DNA from: a bacterium HR39
Lineage (GTDB): Bacteria > Pseudomonadota > Alphaproteobacteria > Geminicoccales > Geminicoccaceae
DNA length: 8,876 nucleotides
Direction of reading: 5' to 3'
NCBI GenBank assembly: GCA_002898955.1
Contig: BEIP01000028.1
Coordinates: 1 to 8,876, forward strand
Made by a program: the position numbers and the translations under genes. Positions 1 to 6,484 of the stretch are shown piece by piece. Position 1 is the stretch's first letter; each line of letters starts with the position of its first letter. Below the pieces are notes generated by a model. It saw only the letters and a list, made by a program, of their open reading frames with translations, was not told where the DNA came from and ran no database searches.

Positions 1-726
1 GCGCGCATCCTCGAAGGTATCGATGCCGACACCTTCGTGCACGAGATGACGGGCGACCGGCTGGGAACGGTGCGCCGCCACGGCAAGAACCTCTTCGCCG
101 CGCGGGAGAAGGGCGGCTGGCTGCTCATGCACTTCGGCATGACCGGCGCCCTCGAGCCCTTCGAGGACGAGCCGCCCGCCCATGCGCGGGTGATCTGGCG
201 CTTCGCCCGGCCGCCGCACCTCGCCTATGTGAACGTGCGCATGCTCGGGCTCGTCGGGCTGATCGAGGATCCCGACCGCTACATCGAGGAGCACGGTCTC
301 GGGCCCGATGCGCTGGATCCCCGTCTCACCCCGGCCTGGTTCGCCGAGGCGCTCGGGGATTCGCGGCGCAGCATCAAGGCGGCGCTCATGGACCAGTCGC
401 TGGTGGCGGGGCTCGGCAACGTCTATGCCGACGAGGTGCTGTTCCAGGCCGGCCTGCGCCCCGACGTGCCGGTGAACGCGCTGGATCGCCGCTGGCGCGG
501 GGAGCTGTTCCACACCATGCGGCGGGTGCTGGAGACGGCGGTGGCGGCCGGCGCCGCCTCCGAGCGATACACCGAACGGCTGCCGGAGGGCTTCCTTACC
601 CGGGTGCGCGGGCAGAAGGGCGCACGCTGCCCGAAGTCCGGCACGGAGCTCGCGACCCTGAAGATCGGCGGACGCACCACTCGGTATTGCCCGCACTGCC
701 AGATCGACCCGCGCAGGCAGGGCTGA
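1..726 (+). CDS. mutM: Fpg/MutM-family DNA glycosylase, 5'-truncated by the window edge
   Basis: This is a base-excision-repair glycosylase/AP lyase acting on oxidised purines such as 8-oxoguanine. The reading frame is open from base 1 and gives 241 residues; about 28 more are expected upstream, judged by aligning K29 of the fragment with the conserved Lys57 of E. coli Fpg. The missing part includes the catalytic Pro-Glu N-terminus. Visible family marks are RRHGKNLF (residue 25 on), HFGMTG, the helix-two-turn-helix segment MDQSLVAGLGNVYADE (residue 130 on), and a C-terminal finger with GGR followed by CPHCQ. Two oddities stand out. The first finger pair reads CPKSG (C210, S213) instead of CxxC, leaving three of four zinc cysteines. 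The usual DPRRFG intercalation loop reads NVRMLG. Both suggest a divergent Fpg/Nei subfamily, so the exact substrate is uncertain although the family is clear. Confidence 0.88.
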   Translation, partial: ARILEGIDADTFVHEMTGDRLGTVRRHGKNLFAAREKGGWLLMHFGMTGALEPFEDEPPAHARVIWRFARPPHLAYVNVRMLGLVGLIEDPDRYIEEHGLGPDALDPRLTPAWFAEALGDSRRSIKAALMDQSLVAGLGNVYADEVLFQAGLRPDVPVNALDRRWRGELFHTMRRVLETAVAAGAASERYTERLPEGFLTRVRGQKGARCPKSGTELATLKIGGRTTRYCPHCQIDPRRQG

Positions 727-760
727 GCGAGCGCCGCAGCGCCGGACGTTCACGCCACGC

Positions 761-783
761 GGTCGGATGCGACGGATCCGACC
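761..783. terminator. Candidate hairpin after the glycosylase gene
   Basis: Perfect 8-bp arms GGTCGGAT (761-768) and ATCCGACC (776-783) enclose a 7-nt loop, 35 bp after the stop codon. No T-run follows, so if it terminates transcription it does so as a weak intrinsic site or as a 3'-end stabilising stem. GC-rich genomes produce such stems by chance. Confidence 0.3.
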
Positions 784-1199
784 CCGCACCGGTTCCGGCC
801 GGCCTGCGGCCGCGCCCGGACGGATCCGGCGTCACGAGCCGCGGCGGGCCTTCGGGAACCCGCGACCGTCCGGACGTCCTCCCGTGGTCACCGCGCGGTG
901 TCCACCGGCCCGGTGGGATTGCATGCGATGGATCGCAGCTTCGGACCATGGCCCCCATCACGGCTTCTGCGGGAAGCGGGCAGCTGCACCGCGTCCGGGT
1001 CGCGCCCGGAGGGGCGTCGGCCGCCCGCTCTGCGACCGTGTGCGCACCTCCCTCCTCAGGGTGTGCGCGGTGCGCGGCGCGGTCGCGACAGGGCGGTGAG
1101 GGTGGTGGCCGGCGCCGGGAGACGCCCCGAACGGATCGCATCCACGGATCACCGCGTCGCGGCCCCAATCATGTGCCCGTTGGCCCGAATGGGATGGCC

Positions 1200-1235
1200 G
1201 CCGCACGCAAACGGTGCGGCTCGACCGTGCCGCAC
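1200..1235. repeat. Three-armed inverted repeat GCCGCAC / GTGCGGC / GCCGCAC
   Basis: The heptamer GCCGCAC occurs at 1200-1206 and 1229-1235, with its exact complement GTGCGGC between them at 1214-1220. The middle arm can pair with either outer arm, with a 7-nt or 8-nt loop, giving two mutually exclusive hairpins. It lies 56-91 bp beyond the stop of the minus-strand Rid gene, so it may end or protect that transcript. No strong U-tract is present. Confidence 0.35.
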
Positions 1236-1290
1236 GCCGGTGGGAAGCGTTGCCAGTTCTGGGCCGGAACCGCCGGTGGCGCCGGTCCGC

Positions 1291-1755
1291 TCAGCGCACG
1301 GCGAAGACGGCGCCGATCTCCACCGGGGCGCCGAGCGGCAGGCTCGGGCAGCCCACGGCGAAGCGCGCATGGCGGCCCGCTTCCCCCAGCACCCCGACGA
1401 AGAGGTCGGAGGCGCCGTTGATCACCTTCGGGTGATCGGTGAACTCCGGCGTGCAGGCGACGAAGCCGCGCACCTCGACGAGCCGCGCGATGCGATCGAG
1501 ATCGCCGAGAGCCGCCTTGGCCTGGGCCAGCACGTTGAGGGCACACAGCCGCGCCGCGCGGACCCCCGCCTCCACGTCCACCTCCGCCCCGAGCCGGCCC
1601 TGCAGCGAGAGCCGCCCGCCTTCCAGCGGCAGCTGGCCCGAGACGAACAGCAGCCCCGCCGCCTCCACCGCCGGCACGTAGTTGGCGACCGGCGCCGCCG
1701 CCTGCGGCAGGGCGATGCCCAGCTCCGCGAGGCGCGCTTCCACCCTTCCCGCCAT
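1291..1755 (-). CDS. Rid (YjgF/YER057c/UK114) family protein
   Basis: A 154-aa protein of the Rid superfamily, whose archetype RidA hydrolyses reactive enamine/imine intermediates made by PLP enzymes. The sequence matches the ~150-residue YjgF-like subgroup from end to end: LGIALP (12-17), ANYVPAV (24-30), LLFVSGQLPL (35-44), ARLCALNVLAQ (68-78) and HPKVINGASDLFV (108-120). R131 and E146 fall where RidA has its catalytic Arg105 and Glu120, so deaminase chemistry is possible, though many subgroup members have no proven substrate. The ATG at 1755 is chosen because the purine-rich GGGAGAGGGGAG directly precedes it and because the further upstream in-frame sequence is low-complexity and unlike the family. 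The gene is divergent from the agmatine deiminase gene and may share its control region. Confidence 0.88.
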   Translation of the reverse strand: MAGRVEARLAELGIALPQAAAPVANYVPAVEAAGLLFVSGQLPLEGGRLSLQGRLGAEVDVEAGVRAARLCALNVLAQAKAALGDLDRIARLVEVRGFVACTPEFTDHPKVINGASDLFVGVLGEAGRHARFAVGCPSLPLGAPVEIGAVFAVR

Positions 1756-1767
1756 CTCCCCTCTCCC
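1756..1767 (-). promoter_or_regulatory. Ribosome-binding site fixing the Rid start
   Basis: On the minus strand this reads GGGAGAGGGGAG, ending immediately before the ATG. The upstream GGGAG part has the better spacing (about 7 nt). It supports the 154-aa form over a longer 188-aa form starting at 1857, which would run into the neighbour's start region. Confidence 0.6.
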
Positions 1768-1807
1768 GTTCGGGCTTCCGCGCGGTCCGTTGCCAGATGC
1801 ATCCGAA

Positions 1808-1825
1808 TGCCGCAAGCTTGTGGCA
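1808..1825. promoter_or_regulatory. Near-perfect 18-bp palindrome, operator candidate
   Basis: The sequence TGCCGCAAGCTTGTGGCA has 9-bp half-sites that are complementary at 8 of 9 positions, centred between 1816 and 1817. It sits in the 94-bp gap between two divergent genes, 24 bp upstream of the agmatine deiminase start and 52 bp from the Rid start. A weak TTGCCA (1790-1795) with 17-nt spacing would place a -10 element inside the palindrome, as expected for a repressor site. Operator function is inference. Confidence 0.45.
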
Positions 1826-1830
1826 CCCCC

Positions 1831-1840
1831 GGAGGGAGGA
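1831..1840 (+). promoter_or_regulatory. Ribosome-binding site fixing a GTG start
   Basis: GGAGGGAGGA lies 9 nt before GTG at 1850. This strong Shine-Dalgarno match decides the start of the agmatine deiminase gene; the in-frame upstream ATG at 1682 lies inside the coding region of the opposing Rid gene and lacks a comparable site. Confidence 0.75.
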
Positions 1841-1849
1841 GCGTCTTCG

Positions 1850-2866
1850 GTGAGCACGCCACGTGAGCTCGGCTACGGGGCCGTGCCGGAGTGGCACGCG
1901 CACGCGCGCTGCTGGATGGCGTGGCCCTGCCGCGAGGAGCTGTGGGGCGAGCGGCTGGCGGCGGCCCGCAGGGCGGTCGCCCGCATCGCCCGCACCATCG
2001 CCCGCTTCGAGCCGGTCACCGTGATCGTCCGCCCCGATCTGGTGGCCGACGCCTCACTGGAGCTGGGGCGGGGCATCTCGATCCTGCCCATGGCCCACGA
2101 CGATTCCTGGACCCGCGATACCGGCCCGCTGTTCGTCGCCCGCGAATGGGGCGAGCGCGCCGGGGTGATCTTCCGCTTCAACGGCTGGGGCGAGCTGTGG
2201 CGCCCCTACGAGCAGGATGCGCGCATGGCCGAGGCCATCATCGCCCGCATCGGCATCCCCGCCTTCCGCTCGCAGCTGGTGCTGGAGGGCGGCGCCATCG
2301 AACTCGACGGCGAGGGCACGGCCATTGTGTGCGAGCCCTCGGTGCTGGATCCGGCCCGCAATCCCGGTACCAGCCGGGCCGAGGTGGAGCACGAGCTCTC
2401 CGCCATGCTGGCGGTGGAGAAGGTGATCTGGCTGCCGGCCGGGCTGGTCGACGACGAGACCAAGGGGCACGTGGACAACGTCGCCCGCTTCGTGGCGCCG
2501 GGGGTGGTGGTGCTCGCGCGCGATGCGAAGGGGCCGCACCGGATCGTGCTGGAGGCGGCGCGGGAGGTGCTGGAGCTCGAGCGCGATGCCCGCGGACGCC
2601 GGCTCGACATCGTGCCGGTGGACCTGCCGGAGCCCCGCCGGCGCCCCGACGGCCGGCTGCTGACCGCGAGCTACGCCAACTTCTACCTCGCCAACGACGC
2701 GGTGATCCTGCCGTCCTTCGCCGATCCGGCCGACCAGAGGGCCTATCGCACCTTCGGGCAGCTCTTTCCGGAGCGCGAGATCGTGATGGAGGACGCACTG
2801 GACGTGCTGCAGGGCGGTGGCGGCATCCACTGCATCACCCGCGACGAGCCGGCGGGGGCGTCCTGA
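1850..2866 (+). CDS. aguA: Agmatine deiminase (agmatine iminohydrolase), PAD-porph family
   Basis: The family hydrolyses agmatine to N-carbamoylputrescine and ammonia in the arginine decarboxylase route to putrescine; some relatives act on peptidyl-arginine. The 338-aa product shows the guanidino-modifying enzyme signatures in order: PEWHAHARCWMAWP near the N-terminus, HDDSWTRDTGP (83-93), EGG (146-148), KGHVDNVARF with H207 and D209, and GGGGIHCIT near the C-terminus with the nucleophile Cys328. The catalytic set therefore looks complete, and the length is close to the family's usual ~340-370. Translation starts at GTG with a strong ribosome-binding site. The usual partner, N-carbamoylputrescine amidase (AguB), is not in the window; the divergent neighbour is a Rid protein. 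Agmatine is the likely substrate, but this is inferred from resemblance. Confidence 0.9.
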   Translation: MSTPRELGYGAVPEWHAHARCWMAWPCREELWGERLAAARRAVARIARTIARFEPVTVIVRPDLVADASLELGRGISILPMAHDDSWTRDTGPLFVAREWGERAGVIFRFNGWGELWRPYEQDARMAEAIIARIGIPAFRSQLVLEGGAIELDGEGTAIVCEPSVLDPARNPGTSRAEVEHELSAMLAVEKVIWLPAGLVDDETKGHVDNVARFVAPGVVVLARDAKGPHRIVLEAAREVLELERDARGRRLDIVPVDLPEPRRRPDGRLLTASYANFYLANDAVILPSFADPADQRAYRTFGQLFPEREIVMEDALDVLQGGGGIHCITRDEPAGAS

Positions 2867-2886
2867 AGCCGGCCGCGGCCGGCTTC
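2865..2886. terminator. Bidirectional hairpin between convergent genes
   Basis: A perfect 22-bp palindrome begins at the last two bases of the agmatine deiminase stop codon and fills nearly all of the 24-bp gap to the end of the smr gene. Its arm is GAAGCCGGCCG, so it is all G/C apart from two outer A-T pairs at each end. No U-run follows on either strand, so it is probably a shared stem limiting read-through in both directions rather than a classical intrinsic terminator. Confidence 0.5.
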
Positions 2887-2890
2887 CGCC

Positions 2891-3505
2891 TCAGCCGCGT
2901 CGCTCCCGGCGGCGGCGCAGCAGCACGTAGAAGGCCCCTTCCCCGCCGTGCTCGATGCGGGCCGGGGCGAAGCCGAGAACGAGGCTGCGCAGGGCCGGCG
3001 TCTCCAGCCAGCGGGGAAGCTCGCGCCGCAGCACGCCGCCCCTCGGGCTGCCGCGGCCGGTGATCACCAGCACGCAGCGCGCGCCGCGCCCGCGCTCACG
3101 CTCCAGGAACTGCTGGAGCGCGGCGAAGGCCTGCTCGCGGGTGTGGCCGTGCAGATCGAGCACCGCCTCGATGGCGAGCTGGCCGCGCCGCAGCCGCTGC
3201 CAGGTGCGCCGGTCGATTCCCGCCGGGCTCTGCGGATCGAAGGCTTCGGGGCCGCGCGGCGGCGGCATGTGGGCGCGGCGCACGCTCTGCGGGCGCGCCG
3301 TGGCCCTGCCGGCGGGTGCGGCGGCCTCGGCCGGTGGCGTCTCTCCGGCCTGCGGCGCGGACGGTGGTGCCTCGGCCCCGCTCTCGGACGGCTCGGGGCG
3401 CCTGTGGGCATGCAGCGGCCGCACGGCGCGCACGAAGGCGCGCCAGAGCGCGAGCTCCTTCTCGGTCGGCCGCCGCACGTGCGGCCGGGTTCTGGGATCC
3501 CTCAT
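2891..3505 (-). CDS. Smr-domain protein (Smr/MutS2 C-terminal type)
   Basis: A 204-aa protein with a C-terminal Smr domain, a fold known from MutS2 and stand-alone Smr proteins with nicking or RNA endonuclease activity. Residues 1-35 form a charged helical start (KELALWRAFVRAVRPLH). Residues 37-75 are a Pro/Ala-rich linker. The Smr domain runs from about 112 to 198, with the hallmarks LDLHG (116-120), VLVITGRG (145-152) and EHGGEGAFYVLL (185-196). The TGRG form with GVLRRELPRWL resembles alphaproteobacterial stand-alone Smr proteins. Its ATG overlaps the lutC stop as ATGA, so it is the fourth gene of the lut operon and probably translationally coupled. Nothing in the protein links it to lactate metabolism; its role in the cell is unknown to me. 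Confidence 0.88.
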   Translation of the reverse strand: MRDPRTRPHVRRPTEKELALWRAFVRAVRPLHAHRRPEPSESGAEAPPSAPQAGETPPAEAAAPAGRATARPQSVRRAHMPPPRGPEAFDPQSPAGIDRRTWQRLRRGQLAIEAVLDLHGHTREQAFAALQQFLERERGRGARCVLVITGRGSPRGGVLRRELPRWLETPALRSLVLGFAPARIEHGGEGAFYVLLRRRRERRG

Positions 3506-4188
3506 GCGGAATCGGTCCGGTCCACCAGCACCACGAGAAGCCGCCGCGGACCGTGCGCGCCCATGGTCAGCTGCAGGCCGATGTCGGCGGTGCGCGAGGG
3601 GCCCGTGACCAGATTGACCGAGCGCGGCGGCCGGCCGAAGCGCTCCCGGATGCGCTGCCAGCTCTCCTCGTAAGATCCGTCCAGCCGCGCGATCGGCAAG
3701 ACCACCACGCAGTTTTCCGGCAGATAGGCCAGCATGGTCGGCCGCTCGGGCGAGCTCGCCAGCACCAGGGTCCCCGTCTCCGCCACTCCCGCCTCCGCCA
3801 CCGTCACGCCGGTGGGATCGTCGGCGGATGCGGTGCCACGCCGCACTTCGAGAAGCGCATGTCCCTCGAATCCGGCGAGGTCCAGCAGCGGGTCGGGCGC
3901 GAGCCGCACCTGCCGCGGCAGGTTGTGGAAGCGGAGAAAGCGCATCACCGCCTCGCCCACCTCACCGATGTGGCCGACCCGCTCGATCTCGGTGCCCACC
4001 GCCTTGGCCATGCGTACGAAGAGCGCGATGCGCTCCTCGCCCGCCACCTTCGCCCGGGCCGGGACGAGATGGGGGCGCGGGTCCGCGATGCGCTGCTCCA
4101 CCTCGCGCCGCAGCTCCTCCGGACCCCCGCTCCCACCGCGGCCGAGGGCCCGCCACAGACGCTCGAACAGCCGCTCGCGCGCGCTCAT
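3502..4188 (-). CDS. lutC: LutC, LUD-domain subunit of L-lactate oxidation complex
   Basis: A 228-aa LUD-domain protein, the third subunit of the LutABC system that oxidises L-lactate to pyruvate. Recognisable features are the N-terminal helix ARERLFERLWRAL, the central VTVAEAGVAETGTLVLAS segment, the Tyr-Leu-Pro-Glu (YLPE) turn before a hydrophobic strand, and the C-terminal signature GPSRTADI (196-203) followed by GAHGP (210-214). Length is close to B. subtilis LutC (about 240 aa). The start ATG at 4188 overlaps the lutB stop as ATGA and its own stop overlaps the smr start the same way, so expression is likely coupled across three genes. The same frame stays open far upstream, but that part is out-of-frame lutB. 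Confidence 0.92.
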   Translation of the reverse strand: MSARERLFERLWRALGRGGSGGPEELRREVEQRIADPRPHLVPARAKVAGEERIALFVRMAKAVGTEIERVGHIGEVGEAVMRFLRFHNLPRQVRLAPDPLLDLAGFEGHALLEVRRGTASADDPTGVTVAEAGVAETGTLVLASSPERPTMLAYLPENCVVVLPIARLDGSYEESWQRIRERFGRPPRSVNLVTGPSRTADIGLQLTMGAHGPRRLLVVLVDRTDSA

Positions 4189-5585
4189 CGGCCGCGTCCC
4201 AGCTGTTCGAGGAAGGTGCGCCCCTGCGGCGCCGGCAGATCGCGCACCGACGTCCAGCCCGAGGCGAGCGGCAGGCGGGAGAAGCGCCCCCGCCGGCGCC
4301 CCAGCAGCCCCAGCGTGCGCACGGCGAGGCCGAAGGCGAGGCGATACAGACGTGGGCGCTTCGCGAGAAACGCCCACAGCCGGATGCCGGCCCGCTGGGT
4401 GGCGGGCGGCAGGCCGCGGCGGAAGGCCTCCTCGCGCCACACCCGCATGAGCCCGGGCAGCGGGATGCGGACCGGGCACACCTCCTCGCAGCGGCCGCAG
4501 AAGGTGGAGGCCTCGGGCAGCGGCCAGGTCTGCTCGATCCCCGCAAGGGCCGGAGTGAGCACCGACCCCATCGGGCCCACGTAGGTCCAGCCGTAGGCGT
4601 GGCCGCCCACCGCCAGATAGACCGGGCAGTGGTTCATGCAGGCGCTGCAGCGGATGCAGCGCAGCATGGGCCGCACCGGCGAGCCCAGCATGCGGCTGCG
4701 GCCGTTGTCCACCAGCACGATGTGCATCTCTTCCGGCCCGTCGAGATCGCCCTCGCGCCGCGGGCCGGTGAGCACGGTGGTGTACGTGGCGAATTCCTGG
4801 CCGGTGCCGGAGCGGGCGAGCAGCCGCAGCAGGGTGAAGGCGTCCTCCATGGTGGGCACCAGCTTCTCGATGCTCGTCACCACGATGTGGAGCGGCGGCA
4901 GGCCCTGGGTGAGCTCGGCGTTGCCCTCGTTGGTCACGGTGATGACCGAGCCGGTCTCGGCCACGAGGAAGTTGGCACCGGTGATGCCGGCCTCGGCATC
5001 GAGATACTTCTGCCGCAGCACCCGCCGCGCCTGCGCCACCAGCTCCTGCGCGTCGGTGGTGGGCTCGGTGCCGTGGGCCTCGGCGAAGAGCCGGGCGATG
5101 CGCTCCACCGTCATGTGCACCGCCGGGCCGATCAGGTGGCTCGGCGGCTCGTGGGCGAGCTGGATGATGTATTCGCCGAGATCCGTCTCCACGCGGCGGA
5201 TGCCTTCGGCCTCGATGGCCTCGGCCAGCTCGATCTCCTCGGCCACCATGCTCTTGCTCTTGGTGACGAGGGAGACCCCGCGGCTTCTCAGCAGATCCAG
5301 CACGATGCGCCGGGCTTCCGCCCCGTCGAGGGCGTAGTGGATCTGGGCACCGGCCTCGCGGGCGCGGCGTTCGAAGGCCTCGAGGTAGAGGTCGAGCCGC
5401 TCCAGCACGTGGTCGCGGATCCCGGCGCCGATGCGGCGCAGCTCCTCGAACTCCGGCAGGTTCGCGACGGCCTGCGCGCGGCGCTGCTGGAAGCCCTCGC
5501 GCACCATGCGCAGCGCCCGGGCGAGCTGCGGATCGCGCAGGGCCCTGCGGGCGTTCTCGCGGAAGCGGAGCGAGGTCACCTCCAC
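4185..5585 (-). CDS. lutB: LutB, iron-sulfur subunit of L-lactate oxidation complex
   Basis: A 466-aa protein with an N-terminal LUD domain and a C-terminal ferredoxin-like part, the core electron-transfer subunit of LutABC. The first cluster motif is CIRCSACMNHCP (C310, C313, C316, C320); the second is CGRCEEVCP (C363, C366, C370), the spacing typical of LutB/YkgF. Upstream LUD landmarks are LVTKSKSMVAEEIELAEA, IGPAVHMT and GANFLVAETGSV. A basic C-terminal extension of about 80 residues follows the second motif. The start is GTG at 5585, three bases after the lutA stop. The purine-rich GGGGAGGGG at the lutA 3' end is well placed, and a second GTG two codons on could also serve. It is probably cytoplasmic or membrane-associated; no transmembrane segment is evident. 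Confidence 0.93.
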   Translation of the reverse strand: MEVTSLRFRENARRALRDPQLARALRMVREGFQQRRAQAVANLPEFEELRRIGAGIRDHVLERLDLYLEAFERRAREAGAQIHYALDGAEARRIVLDLLRSRGVSLVTKSKSMVAEEIELAEAIEAEGIRRVETDLGEYIIQLAHEPPSHLIGPAVHMTVERIARLFAEAHGTEPTTDAQELVAQARRVLRQKYLDAEAGITGANFLVAETGSVITVTNEGNAELTQGLPPLHIVVTSIEKLVPTMEDAFTLLRLLARSGTGQEFATYTTVLTGPRREGDLDGPEEMHIVLVDNGRSRMLGSPVRPMLRCIRCSACMNHCPVYLAVGGHAYGWTYVGPMGSVLTPALAGIEQTWPLPEASTFCGRCEEVCPVRIPLPGLMRVWREEAFRRGLPPATQRAGIRLWAFLAKRPRLYRLAFGLAVRTLGLLGRRRGRFSRLPLASGWTSVRDLPAPQGRTFLEQLGRGR

Positions 5586-5588
5586 CGC

Positions 5589-6356
5589 TCACCCCTCCCC
5601 TTCGCCGCGGCCGATCGGCGGCACGTCCAGCCGTCCGGCCAGCACCTCGGCCACGTGGCGCACCTGCACGCGGCTATTCCGCCGCGCGAGGCGCCCGGCG
5701 ATGTTGAGCAGGCACCCGAGATCGCCGGCCAGCACCATGTCGGCGCCGGTGCCCTCGATGTCCTCGGCCTTCTCGTCGACCATGCGCTCGGAGATCTCCG
5801 GATATTTGACGCAGAAGGTGCCGCCGAAGCCGCAGCACAGGTGCGGCTCGCGCATCTCGACGAGCTCGAGGCCCTCGATCCCCGCAAGCAGCCGCCGCGG
5901 CTCGTCGCGGATCCCGAGCTCGCGCAGGCCCGAGCAGGAGTCGTGATACGTGACGCGCGCGCGGCAGGTCTCCTCGATGCGCTCCACGCCGGCCACGCGC
6001 ACGAGGAAGCTCACCAGCTCGTGGACCTTTCCGGCGAAGGCCCGGGCGCGTTCGGCCCAGGCAGAGTCCCCTGCCAGGAGCTGCGGATAGTGGATCTTCA
6101 GCATGCCGGCGCACGAGCCCGAAGGCGCCACCACGTGGTCGTAGGGCTCGAACAGGGCGATGGTGCGCCGTGCGAGATCCGCCGCGTCCTCCCGGTCGCC
6201 CACATTGTACGCCGGCTGGCCGCAGCAGGTCTGCGCCGCCGGCACCTCCACGGCATAGCCGGCCCGCTCGAGCAGTTCGATGGCGGAAAAGCCGACCACC
6301 GGCCGCCAGAGGTCGACGAGGCAGGTGGCGAACAGTCCGACACGTGCGCGCGTCAT
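5589..6356 (-). CDS. lutA: LutA, CCG-domain subunit of L-lactate oxidation complex
   Basis: A 255-aa protein with two cysteine-rich CCG domains of the heterodisulfide-reductase/glycolate-oxidase type, the first gene of the lut operon. Domain one has C12, CCGQPAYN (44-51) and SGSC (79-82). Domain two has YHDSCSGLRELGI (137-149) and EPHLCCGFGGTFCVKYPEIS (170-189). Both would hold iron-sulfur clusters. B. subtilis LutA is about 238 aa, so the length fits. The ATG at 6356 is preferred over in-frame starts up to 6500 because family similarity begins at VGLFATCL and a GGGGGAG site lies 4 nt upstream. The longer version adds only basic, proline-rich residues. It is followed closely by lutB, lutC and an Smr gene. 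Confidence 0.93.
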   Translation of the reverse strand: MTRARVGLFATCLVDLWRPVVGFSAIELLERAGYAVEVPAAQTCCGQPAYNVGDREDAADLARRTIALFEPYDHVVAPSGSCAGMLKIHYPQLLAGDSAWAERARAFAGKVHELVSFLVRVAGVERIEETCRARVTYHDSCSGLRELGIRDEPRRLLAGIEGLELVEMREPHLCCGFGGTFCVKYPEISERMVDEKAEDIEGTGADMVLAGDLGCLLNIAGRLARRNSRVQVRHVAEVLAGRLDVPPIGRGEGEG

Positions 6357-6360
6357 GGGC

Positions 6361-6367
6361 CTCCCCC
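6361..6367 (-). promoter_or_regulatory. Ribosome-binding site of lutA
   Basis: On the minus strand GGGGGAG lies 4 nt before the ATG at 6356, supporting the 255-aa start rather than an extended N-terminus. Confidence 0.55.
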
Positions 6368-6403
6368 GCAGCGTGCGCGGCCGGGAGCTTAGGGGCGTGG
6401 GCG

Positions 6404-6421
6404 CCGGCCGTCGAGGGCCGG
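6404..6421. promoter_or_regulatory. Inverted repeat upstream of lutA, weak operator candidate
   Basis: CCGGCC (6404-6409) and GGCCGG (6416-6421) flank GTCGAG in the 128-bp gap between lutA and the divergent membrane-protein gene. On the minus strand a poor -10-like TAAGCT lies just downstream (6388-6393). The lut promoter should lie in this gap, but no good -35/-10 pair can be read and a chance GC stem is possible. Confidence 0.2.
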
Positions 6422-6484
6422 GTCGCTTGCGCCGTCGTGCGCCGCGCGCTGGTGAGGCGGCGGGTCTCATACCTCGGTGCGCGC

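Larger units (their letters stand above)
727..1290. other. 564-bp gap with no convincing gene, several short inverted repeats
   Basis: This lies between the 3' ends of the converging glycosylase and Rid genes. Frames stay open here only because the DNA is GC-rich; their translations are arginine/proline/glycine-rich and show no recognisable domain, ribosome-binding site or family motif. I see no tRNA, known riboswitch or insertion sequence. It contains small inverted repeats at 761-783, 902-916, 924-937 and a three-armed set at 1200-1235. It could be a decayed gene remnant or long 3' UTRs, but nothing in it can be assigned. Confidence 0.6.

Noticed and set aside
687..1421. Plus-strand frame of 244 codons across the 564-bp gap
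   Set aside because: It starts inside the glycosylase gene in another frame and ends antisense to the Rid gene; composition is that of random GC-rich sequence with no start signal.
1682..1849. N-terminal extension of the agmatine deiminase to an upstream ATG
   Set aside because: It would overlap the Rid coding region, and a strong ribosome-binding site plus GTG at 1850 matches where family similarity begins.
3502..5592. A 696-codon minus-strand frame suggesting a fused LutB-LutC protein
   Set aside because: Only the last 228 codons read as LutC; the upstream part is lutB in the wrong frame, giving low-complexity Arg/Ala/Pro/Gly sequence.
3828..6392. An 854-codon open frame on the plus strand
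   Set aside because: It is antisense to lutA, lutB and part of lutC, which have clear family motifs. Its translation is rich in Ala, Arg, His and Gly with no domain, as expected from the complement of a GC-rich gene.
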